A model generated the notes under the pieces. That model had not been told where the DNA came from. It made no database searches and was given only the letters and a program-made list of their open reading frames with translations. Shown in pieces: positions 54,280 to 64,000 of a DNA stretch of 64,000 nucleotides. The DNA is taken from NCBI GenBank assembly GCA_014651175.1, contig BMWJ01000007.1, positions 248,001-312,000 on the forward strand. Reading direction: 5' to 3'. The stretch comes from Streptomyces clavifer. GTDB taxonomy: Bacteria; Actinomycetota; Actinomycetes; Streptomycetales; Streptomycetaceae. Made by a program: the position numbers and the translations under genes. Each line of letters starts with the position of its first letter. Within the stretch, counting starts at the first letter, position 1.

Positions 54280-54996
54280 ATGTCCACCCTTGGAATCATC
54301 GGCAGCGGAGTCATGGGCACAGTGATCGCTCGGCTCGCCGTCGGGAACGGCATTCCGGTCGTGATGTCCAACTCCCGCGGCCCCGAGAGCCTCGCCGGCC
54401 TCGTCGCGGACCTGGGCCCGCTGGCCACAGCCGGTACCGTCGAACAGGCCTCACGAGCAGGTGACTTGGTCGTGATGGCGCTGCCGGTCACCGACTACCG
54501 GTCCGTCCCGGCGGCGCCGCTGCGAGGTCGGACCCTGCTGGACACCAGCAACTACTACCCGATCCGCGACGGCCGCATCGAGGAGCTGGACTCGGAGAAG
54601 CTGACCACCAGCGAGCTGATCCAGCAGCACTTCGACGGGGTCCACCTGGTCAAGGCGTTCAGCGGCATTCTGGCCCACCACATCACCCAGCTCGCCCGTC
54701 CCTCGGGCCATCCGGAGCGCAGCGCCGTGGCCATCGCCGGTAACGACGCCTCCGCGAAGACCGGGGCATCGGCGCTGATCCACACGATCGGCTTCGACAC
54801 CGTCGACGTGGGCTCGCTGGCGGACAGCTGGCGCATCGAGCCGGAGACCACCGCCTACACCTGGCTCTACATGGCCGACAAGGACACCGCCTTCGAGGAC
54901 CGGACCGAAGCCCTCGGGGCTCCCCTGCCGGCCGCCGCGCTGCGAGCGGCACTGGTGAACGTCGAGAGGGTACGGGTGGCGGACCGCACCTTCTGA
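54280..54996 (+). CDS. F420H2:NADP oxidoreductase-like NAD(P)-binding protein
   Basis: A 238-residue protein with LGIIGSGVMGTVIARLA at the N-terminus, as in F420-dependent NADP reductase (Fno-like) proteins, followed by VMALPVTDY, LLDTSNYYPIRDG and KAFSGILAHH. Actinomycetes use such proteins, or close relatives without F420, as small NADP-linked reductases. Real F420 use is not provable here. It is the last gene of the operon and is followed by a strong terminator. ATG 54280 follows TGAGGAG by 6 bases. Confidence 0.85.
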   Translation: MSTLGIIGSGVMGTVIARLAVGNGIPVVMSNSRGPESLAGLVADLGPLATAGTVEQASRAGDLVVMALPVTDYRSVPAAPLRGRTLLDTSNYYPIRDGRIEELDSEKLTTSELIQQHFDGVHLVKAFSGILAHHITQLARPSGHPERSAVAIAGNDASAKTGASALIHTIGFDTVDVGSLADSWRIEPETTAYTWLYMADKDTAFEDRTEALGAPLPAAALRAALVNVERVRVADRTF

Positions 54997-55019
54997 CCCC
55001 TGCCCGACACCCGGAGAAA

Positions 55020-55055
55020 GCAGGGAAGCCCGCCGGCGACAGCGGGCTTCCCTGC
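55020..55055 (+). terminator. Strong hairpin ending the phenylpropanoid operon
   Basis: GCAGGGAAGCCCGC (55020-55033) pairs perfectly with 55042-55055, a 14-bp stem with an 8-base loop, 23 bases after the last stop of the operon. No U-tract follows, as usual in actinomycetes. Confidence 0.85.
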
Positions 55056-55094
55056 GGGGCACAGCCGACGGACCGAGAGCCTGGGGACACCACG

Positions 55095-55193
55095 ATGAGC
55101 GAGATCGACCAGCAGCAGACCCATACCGGCGGTTGCCTGTGCGGGAGGATCCGGTACAGCGCGAACAGCCGGCCGTTCTAACCCCATACCTGC
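55095..55193 (+). pseudogene. GFA (CENP-V) family gene, N-terminal piece cut by insertion
   Basis: From ATG 55095 the product starts MSEIDQQQTHTGGCLCGRIR and continues YSANSRPF, the N-terminus of GFA-type zinc proteins (GGCLCG holds zinc cysteines). A TAA at 55179 interrupts, then PHTC follows in frame and similarity stops at base 55193. The remainder of the same domain appears 8.5 kb away at 63751. The gene is therefore disrupted by an inserted element and also carries a nonsense codon. Confidence 0.82.
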
Positions 55194-55238
55194 TTCCCTG
55201 ATGATTGAGTGAGTTCAAGGGACTCACAGGGGTGGCAG

Positions 55239-56796
55239 ATGGACGAGTGGTGGCTGGTGTTCGTGCCGGATCCGGAGCGGTGGGGCCCGCTGCCGGAGGA
55301 AGGTGTGCTGGGGGTCCACGACTTGCCGGCAGCTGTGGCCGCGGTGGGGCTTCAGCCGGGTGATCCGGTTTTTGTACGGCCTAATTTCGTGGTCGATCCC
55401 GAGCTGCTGGAATTCGTACTCTCTCCGTAATTCCATCCGCTGGAGCGGGAAACTCGGCGGAATTATGCGCTGGATATCCGACTGTTACTGACTTGGTTGT
55501 GGCGGCGCGGGATCCCGTGGCGGCAGGCGACCGAGAGCGACTTGCGCGCGTACCGGGAATTTCGGTGTGACTCACCACTCAACCCACGCCGAATCAGCGG
55601 GGCGAAGTGGGATCGGGAGGCGCCGGCTTTCACGCGGCTCTACCGGTGGGCGAAGGTCACGCCGTTGCCGGTGGACAGCAGGCGCCGGGCGGACCGCGCC
55701 GCGGACGCCCGCAGCTCGCGGGTGTCGTGGCTGACGCCGCGGACCTGGGCTCTTTGGCAGGATGTTGGTCTTCGCGGCCTCGGTCCCGACGGGACACCGG
55801 TGCCGGGCTGGGACGGACGGACCGAGCTCCGGAAAACCTCGTTCGTCGGGTTCACGCTCAGCTCGGGACTGCGGCGGCAGGAATCTGGCGCCATGTTGAC
55901 GTTCGAAGTGCCGTCCCGCCCGCTGCGCTCGGGCCGCTACTGCCACGGGGAGGTGGCACGAGCGCTGCCCCGCTCGAAGCGAGACCGGACCTTCTACGCG
56001 TCGGTCGAGTCCCTGTGCCAGGTCAGCACCTACGCGGAGTCGGAGCGGGCTTGGGCAGTCGCTCGGGCCCAGGCCCAGGGACGCTACGAGAAGCTGCCGC
56101 TGATGCGGCTGATGCGGCTGATCACGAAGGTCACGACGGGCCGCACCACGACGGTCCACTGGGTCGACCGGGACGGCGTCCAAGGCCGATATGACCTGAA
56201 TCTGCTCGACTGGCGTGAGCGGCAGTGGCTGTTCGTCGAGGGTCCCCAGGGCCCGGAGCCGGCGTGGATGTGGCTGACCGAGCAGGGCCTGCCCATGCTG
56301 CCGGACCGCTGGAACACCGTGTCCCAGCAGGCCAACCAACGGTGCGAGCAGGCTCTGTTGACTCCGCAGGAGCGGGAGACGCCCCGACTGCTGCGGGTCG
56401 CGGAGATCCGCGGGAGGGTCCCGTGCGCGACACCTCATTCCATGCGTCACTCGATGGCGCTCTACATGTTGATCCTGCTCAACGAGCTGATGGACAAGAA
56501 ATACGGGCTGACTGCCGCGGACCGGCGCGACTTCGCCCAGCTCTACGGCGACCCGTAGTGGCTGGTGAAGACCCTGTTGGGGCACAAGGACGTTGAGACG
56601 ACGAAGGAGCACTACCTCCGCCCGGTCATGCATCTGCAGCTGGAGTCGATCCTCACCTTCGATACCGAAGACGGACACGGGGAGGAGACGGACGAGGCGA
56701 AGGATCTGAACGGTCTGTTCGCCCGGCTGGCCCGGGAGACCTCTGGGATCCAGGACATCGAGGTGCTGGTTGACGCCCTCCCGTCGCGGAAGCCTC

Positions 56797-56800
<4 letters not shown>
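55239..56800 (+). pseudogene. Tyrosine recombinase TnpA-like, disrupted by in-frame TAA and TAG
   Basis: One frame from ATG 55239 encodes a tyrosine recombinase of about 500 residues with stops at 55428 (TAA, after EFVLSP) and 56556 (TAG, after LYGDP). The core-binding part reads RNYALDIRLLLTWLWRRGI, and the catalytic part contains TPHSMRHSMALYML (HxxR box) and, past the TAG, LLGHKDVETTKEHYL with the candidate nucleophilic Tyr. Order and size match TnpA of Tn554-family elements. The TAG removes the tyrosine, so no active enzyme is expected without readthrough. An internal start at about 55497 would leave a 353-residue partial protein. Confidence 0.75.
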
Positions 56801-58675
<1,875 letters not shown>

Positions 58676-58688
58676 ATAGAGCCAGCCA

Positions 58689-58840
58689 TCACGCGGCGAC
58701 GCCGAGTTCCTTGCGGGTCCGGTGGATGAACTCGCGGACATGGTCCTCGGCCCGGCTCAACTGGACGCGGGCGAGAATGTCGACGACCGCGCCGCCGGAC
58801 TCCTCGTCGAGTACACCGACATGCGAGCGGGCTCTCCCTC
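58689..58840 (-). pseudogene. Unidentified C-terminal gene remnant
   Basis: On the minus strand the last 45 residues of a frame read as plausible protein (AVVDILARVQLSRAEDHVRE, then FIHRTRKELGVAA), with upstream sequence lacking coding character. It looks like the 3' end of a lost gene. I do not recognise the family. The rest of the 428-base gap up to 59104 holds no supported gene. Confidence 0.35.
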
Positions 58841-59103
58841 TACCTGCACGCCCTGTCGCTGGGCTGGCGACGTTCCTTTGGGCCGCGCGCTTGCGGATGT
58901 GCCGGTTCGGAACTGATGCGGGAGGCCGGGGTGTCATGCTGGGCGAGTCGAGGGGGCCAACGTCGTTGGCCGCCAGGGATGTTCGCTCCGGCGCGGGTAT
59001 GTCCCGGTGGCGGTGGCCGGGGCCGGTGAGCACGCGGCGCCCTCGGGTCGCCCCTCCGACACCCTGACGCGGGGCGGGCCTCGAAGAAGGGTTGAGGCAC
59101 CTG

Positions 59104-60894
59104 ATGTCCTCACGTTCCGCGTTACGCCCGTCGCGTCTGCGACTCAGATTCTCCGCGCTGGTCGCCGCCGGCGCGCTCGCCATCACCGGGCTGGTCGCAC
59201 TGCCCGCCCCCGCCGCGCAGGCGCTGGTGGCCGCGCCGGTGGCGTACGTCGCCGACCTGGACGACAACACCGTGAGGGCGCTCGACACGGCCACCAATAC
59301 GGTGGTCGCGACGATCCCCGTGGGTTCCTCCCCGCTCGGTGTGGTGGTGTCCCCGGACGGTGCGTCCGTCTACGCCGCGAACAACGGTTCGTCCTCGGTG
59401 TCGGTGATCGACACGGCCACCAACGCCGTCACTGCGACCGTCGCGGTCGGCACCGGACCCGTCAAGCTCGCGGTGTCCCCGGACGGCGGCACCCTCTACA
59501 CGGCCAACTCCAGTGCGAACACTGTCTCGGTGATCGACACCACGACCAACGCGGTCACCGGAACCGTCGCGGTCGGCGCCCTCCCGTTCGGCATCGCGCT
59601 CTCCCCGGACGGCACCCGCGCCTACGTCTCCAACAACAACGGCAACACGGTGTCGGTGGTCGACACCACCAGCAACACCGTCACCGCCACCGTCGGCGTC
59701 GGCCAGAAGCCCAACGTCATCAAGGTGACCCCGGACGGCACCCGCGCCTACGTCGGCAACCAGAACTCACACACGGTCTCGGTGATCGACACCGCCACCG
59801 ACACCGTCACCGCGACCGTCCCGGTCGGTATCGGCCCGTTCGGCCTCTCGCTGTCCCCGGACGGCACCCGCGCCTACGCCAGCAACAACAGCGCGTCCTC
59901 GGTCTCTGTGATCGGCACCGCCACCAACACCGTCGTCGCCACCGTCGGCGTCGGCAGCGGCCCGTTCGAGTCCGCGGTCACCCCCGACGGCGCCTCGGTG
60001 TACGTCCCCAACGGCTACGACGGCACCATGTCGGTCATCGACACCGCCACCAACACCGTCACCGCCACCTTTCCGCTCGGCTCCTTCCCCTACGCTGTCG
60101 CCTTCGCTCCCGCCCCTACCGCGGTTCCCGCTGCGGACCTGAGCGTGGCCGTCGCCGACTCCGCCGACCCCGTCAACGCCGGCGACCCGCTCACCTACAC
60201 CACCACCATCGGCAACAACGGCCCTGACACCGCCACGGGCACCACTGCCACGATCACCCTCTCCGGCACCGCCCGCACCATCACCTCCGCCAGCGCCTCC
60301 CAGGGCTCCTGCGCCGTCACCGCGCCGACCATCACGTGCACCCTGGGCACGGTCGCCGACGGCGCGTCGGCCACCATCACCGTGAACGTGACCCCGACCG
60401 CGGCCGGCACCCTGACCGCCACCACCACCGCCAACGCCACCGAGCCCGACCCGGTCCCCGGCAACAACACCGCGGCCCAGTCCACCACCATCGCCACCCC
60501 GCCGACCGCGGACATCGACATCGACGTCACCGCCCAGCCGCGGCTGGGCATCCTGGCGCCCTACATCACCTACACCCTCACCGCCCGCAACACCGGCCCC
60601 GACGCGGTCACTTCCGCGACTGTGAAGGCGGTACTCCCGCCGGGCGCCGCAGCCACCAGCCTCTCCACCGGATGCACCACCACCGGCACCACGGTGACCT
60701 GCACCTACGGGGCCGTCGCCAACGGTGCGAGCGTCAACAAGACCTTCCGTGTCCCGCTCGGCCTGCTGACCCTGGGCCCGGTCACGGTCACTGGCCAACG
60801 CACCGCCTCCGCACCCACCGACACCAACACCGCCAACGACACCGCTGCTGTCACCTGCAACGCGCTGTCCATCGTTCTCGTCACCTGCCCCTGA
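59104..60894 (+). CDS. Secreted YVTN beta-propeller protein with DUF11-like repeats
   Basis: A 596-residue exported protein. A long signal peptide (RLRFSALVAAGALAITGLVA) ends near AQA at about residue 41. Seven consecutive 42-residue YVTN-type units (SPDGTRAYVSNNN...VSVIDTATNTVTATVPVG pattern) fill about residues 45-335 and would form one seven-bladed propeller. Two DUF11-like Ig-fold repeats follow (ADLSVAVADSADPVNAGDPL; YITYTLTARNTGPDAVTSA). No wall anchor is seen. Ribosome site GAGG lies 6 bases before ATG 59104. Such proteins are often surface or extracellular binding scaffolds; the ligand is unknown. It is cargo of the insertion. Confidence 0.9.
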   Translation: MSSRSALRPSRLRLRFSALVAAGALAITGLVALPAPAAQALVAAPVAYVADLDDNTVRALDTATNTVVATIPVGSSPLGVVVSPDGASVYAANNGSSSVSVIDTATNAVTATVAVGTGPVKLAVSPDGGTLYTANSSANTVSVIDTTTNAVTGTVAVGALPFGIALSPDGTRAYVSNNNGNTVSVVDTTSNTVTATVGVGQKPNVIKVTPDGTRAYVGNQNSHTVSVIDTATDTVTATVPVGIGPFGLSLSPDGTRAYASNNSASSVSVIGTATNTVVATVGVGSGPFESAVTPDGASVYVPNGYDGTMSVIDTATNTVTATFPLGSFPYAVAFAPAPTAVPAADLSVAVADSADPVNAGDPLTYTTTIGNNGPDTATGTTATITLSGTARTITSASASQGSCAVTAPTITCTLGTVADGASATITVNVTPTAAGTLTATTTANATEPDPVPGNNTAAQSTTIATPPTADIDIDVTAQPRLGILAPYITYTLTARNTGPDAVTSATVKAVLPPGAAATSLSTGCTTTGTTVTCTYGAVANGASVNKTFRVPLGLLTLGPVTVTGQRTASAPTDTNTANDTAAVTCNALSIVLVTCP

Positions 60895-60933
60895 CACCAG
60901 CCAGGCGCTGAAACCGGCCACCCGACGCCGTTG

Positions 60934-60961
60934 CCCCCGCCGACCCAGAAGCCGGCGGGGG
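60934..60961 (+). terminator. Hairpin after the YVTN gene
   Basis: CCCCCGCCG (60934-60942) pairs with CGGCGGGGG (60953-60961), a 9-bp GC stem with a 10-base loop, 40 bases past the stop. Confidence 0.75.
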
Positions 60962-61843
60962 TCCGCCATCACGCCGTCACCCCTCGCGCAGGGGTTTCCG
61001 GTGCGACGGGTGACGGACGAGTGCGTGCCGGGCGAGCGTTCGAACGGGTTCGCCGGTTCCACCCAGGAGTCGGCGAACCCCGCCAGAGCGTCAGCACGCA
61101 CCAGCAGAGAGCGCGGCCATGAGCAGGACTGGCAGGTTCCAGTCGTCGCCGCCCCCGCTCACCGCGGCACCGCCCGCGTCACCGTGCCGGGCCCGTGTCG
61201 ACCGCGCCCCGCCGCCTGCTGCCGCAGCGACGCGTTCCGACGCCGGCTGCTCGGCCTGGGAGGCCCGGGGTGCGCGGTCGCCGGCGTTGTGGAGCGCACC
61301 GCCGTTGCCCCGCGGAGGATGCGGGACCAGCGTGCTGCTCTCGGCTCGTCGGCAGGCATTGGGGAGCAATCACGTGCTGACTGGGCTACCTCTGGAAACG
61401 GAACCCGCAGCTCCACGGGCGAGCGGGCGTGAACCACAGCATCTCGTCGCCACAAGGCGGCAGAGCATGGGGTCACGGGGGCGCGCGGACTGCTGCGCAC
61501 TTATCTGCCTGCTTGCGGGCACGCCTTCGCCTCCCATCCTCCGCGGGAGACCCGCAGCTCAGCAGCAAGACCGGGCGTAGAGGACCACGGCGGATGGGGC
61601 GCATGGCCGGCCGGAGCGGTCTCCGTTCGTGCACGCTGAATCCTTACCCGATGTTCACACCAGTCTCACGACTGCGGGTCGTGATTCTGTGCGCCTCTGC
61701 CGGAAGCGCGGCCTCACGCCGACTATGGCTCCCGGTCCAGACCGCCCGCACCTGGCGGCATACACCGGCCGGGGTCCACTCGGCCTTCTTCGCGCGCCAG
61801 GTCTGCCGTCGGCGGCCCTGGGCGCTCCTCGGGAAGGACGTCC
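60962..61843. other. Gap between the two secreted-protein genes
   Basis: About 880 bases with no gene I can support on either strand. Presumably contains the promoter of the metallopeptidase-like gene. Confidence 0.4.
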
Positions 61844-63403
61844 ATGTTCGGCAGACCCAGAGCCCTGCTCCGCCTGTTGATACCCGCGTTACTCGCCGCC
61901 GGCGCCATCGTGCCGCTGTCGGCAGGCACCGCCTCCGCCGCCTCCCCGATCTGCGTGAGCGGCACGCTGCAGTTCGACTACCAGTCCGCCGAGGAGGGCA
62001 CCGCGAAACCGCTCAGGACCCGGGGCGCCCGTAACGCCTCGGTCGAGCTCTGGGGCCGGGAGCTGGCGACCGAGACCGACCACAAGCTGAACACCGGCAC
62101 GCAGCTCACCGGTGCGGCCGACGGCTCGTTCAACCTCTGCTACACCCCGGTCAACACCACCTCCCTGGACCACCTGTTCGTGCGGTTCGCCACCCGCAAC
62201 AACCAGGTGTGGCGAGTCGCCAACTCCAACGGAACGGTCTACACCCACGACACCCCGACGCTGACGAACGTCTCGGCGAACGTCGCTCTCGGCACCGTCA
62301 AACCGGCCGCTTCGGCCCGCGCCTGGCACGCCTTCGACACCGTCAACCTGCTCTGGTCCCAGCGCGCCAACTCGACCACACCGTGCTGGACGACCGCCGA
62401 AGTCAACGCCGCGACCTGCACCACGCTGACGCTGCGCTGGCAGACCGGGTCCAACAACGGCCCGTACTACGACCTGGCCAACACCATCTACCTGGCCGAA
62501 GGCGACCCCGACTCCGAGCACACCGTGCTGCACGAGGCGGGACACTTCTTCCAGCACCGGCTCTACAACGGCAACTGGCCCAACGTCATCAACTGCAACC
62601 CGCACTTCATCCATCTGGCGTCGTCCGCCACCTGCGCCTGGACCGAGGGCTTCGGCGACGCGGTGGCCGCCTACCTCCTGGGCGACCAGCGCTACGTGTT
62701 CCCGAACGGCGACTCCACCTCGTTCACCCACAGCGCGGGCTGGCAGACCGGCGACCACGTACAGGGCAACGTGGCCTCCTCGCTGCTCCAGCTGTGGAAC
62801 CAGGTGGACGGCAGCTGGAACCGCAGCATTGCCACCCTGGCCGCGAACACACCCTCCACCTTCGCGGACTGGTTCAAGAACGTCCGCCCTACGGCCGTCC
62901 CGCCCCTGTCCACCACCGGCGCCGCGCTGACCGCCGTGGACTCTCACGCCATCAACTACGGTCCCACGGTCGTCGGTGACAACGCCTACCACGCGCTCAC
63001 CAACGGCGGTGGCGTCGCGCTCCAGCGAGGAACGGGCTGCAGCGTCGCCGTCTCCGGGGTGGCCCAGTTCGCCGCCCTGGACACCTCCCGGGCATCCCAG
63101 CGCTGGAAGTTCGTCGCCAACGGCGACGGCACCGTGCGGATCTACGACAGCTGCGCGATCCCGCTCTACCTGACGGCACCTGCCACCGCCGGCGGCCAGA
63201 TCGCCCTCCAGGCCGTCAGTCTCGGGGCCGCCAACCAGCGCTGGCAGGTGACGCAGAACGCGGTCGGCACCTACACCCTGACCAACCCGGCCACCGGCTT
63301 CGTCCTGGACGGCAACGCCACCGCAGGGCAGGCGGTCACCGCCAATATTGCGTCCGCCGCCTCGGCCAGCCAGAAGTGGGCGTCGGTCTTCTCCATCTCC
63401 TGA
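61844..63403 (+). CDS. Secreted HExxH metallopeptidase-like protein with ricin-type lectin domain
   Basis: A 519-residue exported protein. The signal peptide (LLRLLIPALLAAGAIVPLS, cleavage near ASA) is followed by a domain of about 340 residues with the zinc motif VLHEAGHFFQH (H230, E231, H234) and a downstream acid in WTEGFGD (E268) that could be the third ligand, as in gluzincins. Residues about 385-519 form a ricin-like trefoil with QRWKFV, QRWQVT and QKWASV repeats, expected to bind carbohydrate. GGAAGG precedes ATG 61844 by 6 bases. Peptidase activity is inferred from the motif only. Cargo of the insertion. Confidence 0.85.
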   Translation: MFGRPRALLRLLIPALLAAGAIVPLSAGTASAASPICVSGTLQFDYQSAEEGTAKPLRTRGARNASVELWGRELATETDHKLNTGTQLTGAADGSFNLCYTPVNTTSLDHLFVRFATRNNQVWRVANSNGTVYTHDTPTLTNVSANVALGTVKPAASARAWHAFDTVNLLWSQRANSTTPCWTTAEVNAATCTTLTLRWQTGSNNGPYYDLANTIYLAEGDPDSEHTVLHEAGHFFQHRLYNGNWPNVINCNPHFIHLASSATCAWTEGFGDAVAAYLLGDQRYVFPNGDSTSFTHSAGWQTGDHVQGNVASSLLQLWNQVDGSWNRSIATLAANTPSTFADWFKNVRPTAVPPLSTTGAALTAVDSHAINYGPTVVGDNAYHALTNGGGVALQRGTGCSVAVSGVAQFAALDTSRASQRWKFVANGDGTVRIYDSCAIPLYLTAPATAGGQIALQAVSLGAANQRWQVTQNAVGTYTLTNPATGFVLDGNATAGQAVTANIASAASASQKWASVFSIS

Positions 63404-63407
63404 CACC

Positions 63408-63425
63408 GGCCACACCCTGGTGGCC
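63408..63425 (+). terminator. Short hairpin after the metallopeptidase gene
   Basis: GGCCAC and GTGGCC form a 6-bp stem with a 6-base loop four bases after the stop. The 345 bases from the stop to the element end hold no other supported feature. Confidence 0.45.
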
Positions 63426-63750
63426 CCGACCACCGGACCGGAACCATGACAAGGCGGTCCGGCTCGCGGACCCAACGTCGGTGCGTGCCGACGGTGAGTC
63501 CGCGAGCATTTCCGTCGGTTCTGACGCACAAGTGCTGAGATGTTTGGTTTCCGGGTGGGGGTACTCAAAAGGGCATTGAGTTCTCGGGCGGTGTCGGTTT
63601 CGTGGAATCTGGGTGCGCCAAGCATCGGGGAACCGGTGATGAATGCGAGCCCCCGCGAATGGGCCCTTCAATTTCAGCGAAGCGGCCTCAACGCCCCTGA
63701 AAACACGGCAGGATTATCCATACAGAACACAAGCACTTGACAGGGAAGTG

Positions 63751-64000
63751 TGCAGCTGCCCGCATTGCAGGTAGCTCTCCGGCGGCCCGATGATGGCTTT
63801 TGTGGGCTTTCCCCTGTCCGGCTTCGCCTGGGACGGTCCGGGCGGCGAGCCCACCTGGCACGCGACCTCGCCGGGCGCGGGTTCTGCGGCGACTGCGGCT
63901 CCCGGGTGTGCGCGCTCGACGACGGCTCGGACGCCGTGTTCGTGACCATCATGAGCCTGGACGACGACCGTGTGTTCGTTCCGCGGAACCAGCACTTCCG
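63751..64000 (+). pseudogene. GFA (CENP-V) family gene, C-terminal piece beyond the insertion
   Basis: Immediately after the element the frame reads CSCPHCR, a TAG at 63772, then LSGGPMMAFVGFPLSGF and WDGPGGEPTWHATSPG, and after a one-base shift near 63877 FCGDCGSRVCALDD, then VFVTIMSLDDDRVF to the window end. These are the remaining zinc cysteines and core of the GFA domain begun at 55095. The gene is thus split, stopped and shifted. The end of the gene may lie beyond the window. Confidence 0.82.

Overview
The window reads as chromosomal DNA from a Streptomyces-like actinomycete. Base composition is very GC-rich with strong third-position GC bias. Genes are packed with 4-bp ATGA/GTGA overlaps, GTG and TTG starts are frequent, and the gene families are typical of the genus: a polycyclic tetramate macrolactam PKS-NRPS locus, EACC1/caspase/WD40 proteins, secreted YVTN and ricin-fold proteins, TetR, HxlR and AraC regulators. 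No rRNA or tRNA was recognised.

Layout. 2-1083: a spherulin-4 type glycosidase end (partial) translationally coupled to a GH114 lipoprotein, probably a galactosaminogalactan-degrading pair. 1306-5607 (minus): a four-gene operon with an MfnB-type furan-phosphate synthase, an aldehyde dehydrogenase, a Zn alcohol dehydrogenase and a SAM methyltransferase; a candidate small furan-metabolite pathway. 6192-8994: an EF-hand protein, then a TetR-controlled lipid-binding-like/DUF4166 operon with two clear operators. 9200-12780: a Tn3 transposase remnant, a regulator-MFS operon with tandem operators, and decayed helix-turn-helix gene fragments. 12931-14028: an exported amidohydrolase. 14476-19367: EACC1 plus a 1481-aa caspase-STAND-TM-WD40 protein, a predicted conflict or signalling system. 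19538-21396: an orphan type I-E-like CRISPR repeat and a divergent MFS/HxlR pair. 21795-23320: a fasciclin protein and a dead insertion-sequence transposase.

23339-39459 (minus) is a complete six-gene polycyclic tetramate macrolactam (PTM) operon in the ftdA-ftdF order: hydroxylase, iterative PKS-NRPS, two FAD oxidoreductases, MDR reductase, P450. The P450 has lost the usual ExxR motif. 40170-45714 holds an Rhs remnant, a small membrane protein, an unusual FAD/NAD(P) protein with a PEP-utilising-enzyme relative, and an AraC regulator. 46719-47282 is a small membrane protein. 47785-54996 is a plus-strand operon starting with a p-hydroxycinnamoyl-CoA hydratase/lyase and a 4-coumarate-CoA ligase, then DUF899, SDR, alpha/beta hydrolase, flavin monooxygenase-like and F420-reductase-like genes. 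It looks like phenylpropanoid side-chain cleavage plus tailoring or detoxification, and ends in a strong terminator.

55095-64000: a GFA/CENP-V family gene is cut in two. Its N-terminal part lies at 55095-55193 and its remaining part at 63751-64000. The 8.5 kb between them carries a Tn554-like recombinase trio (the two large genes broken) followed by two secreted-protein genes, a seven-unit YVTN propeller and an HExxH protein with a ricin-type C-terminus. This is the clearest mobile element of the window.
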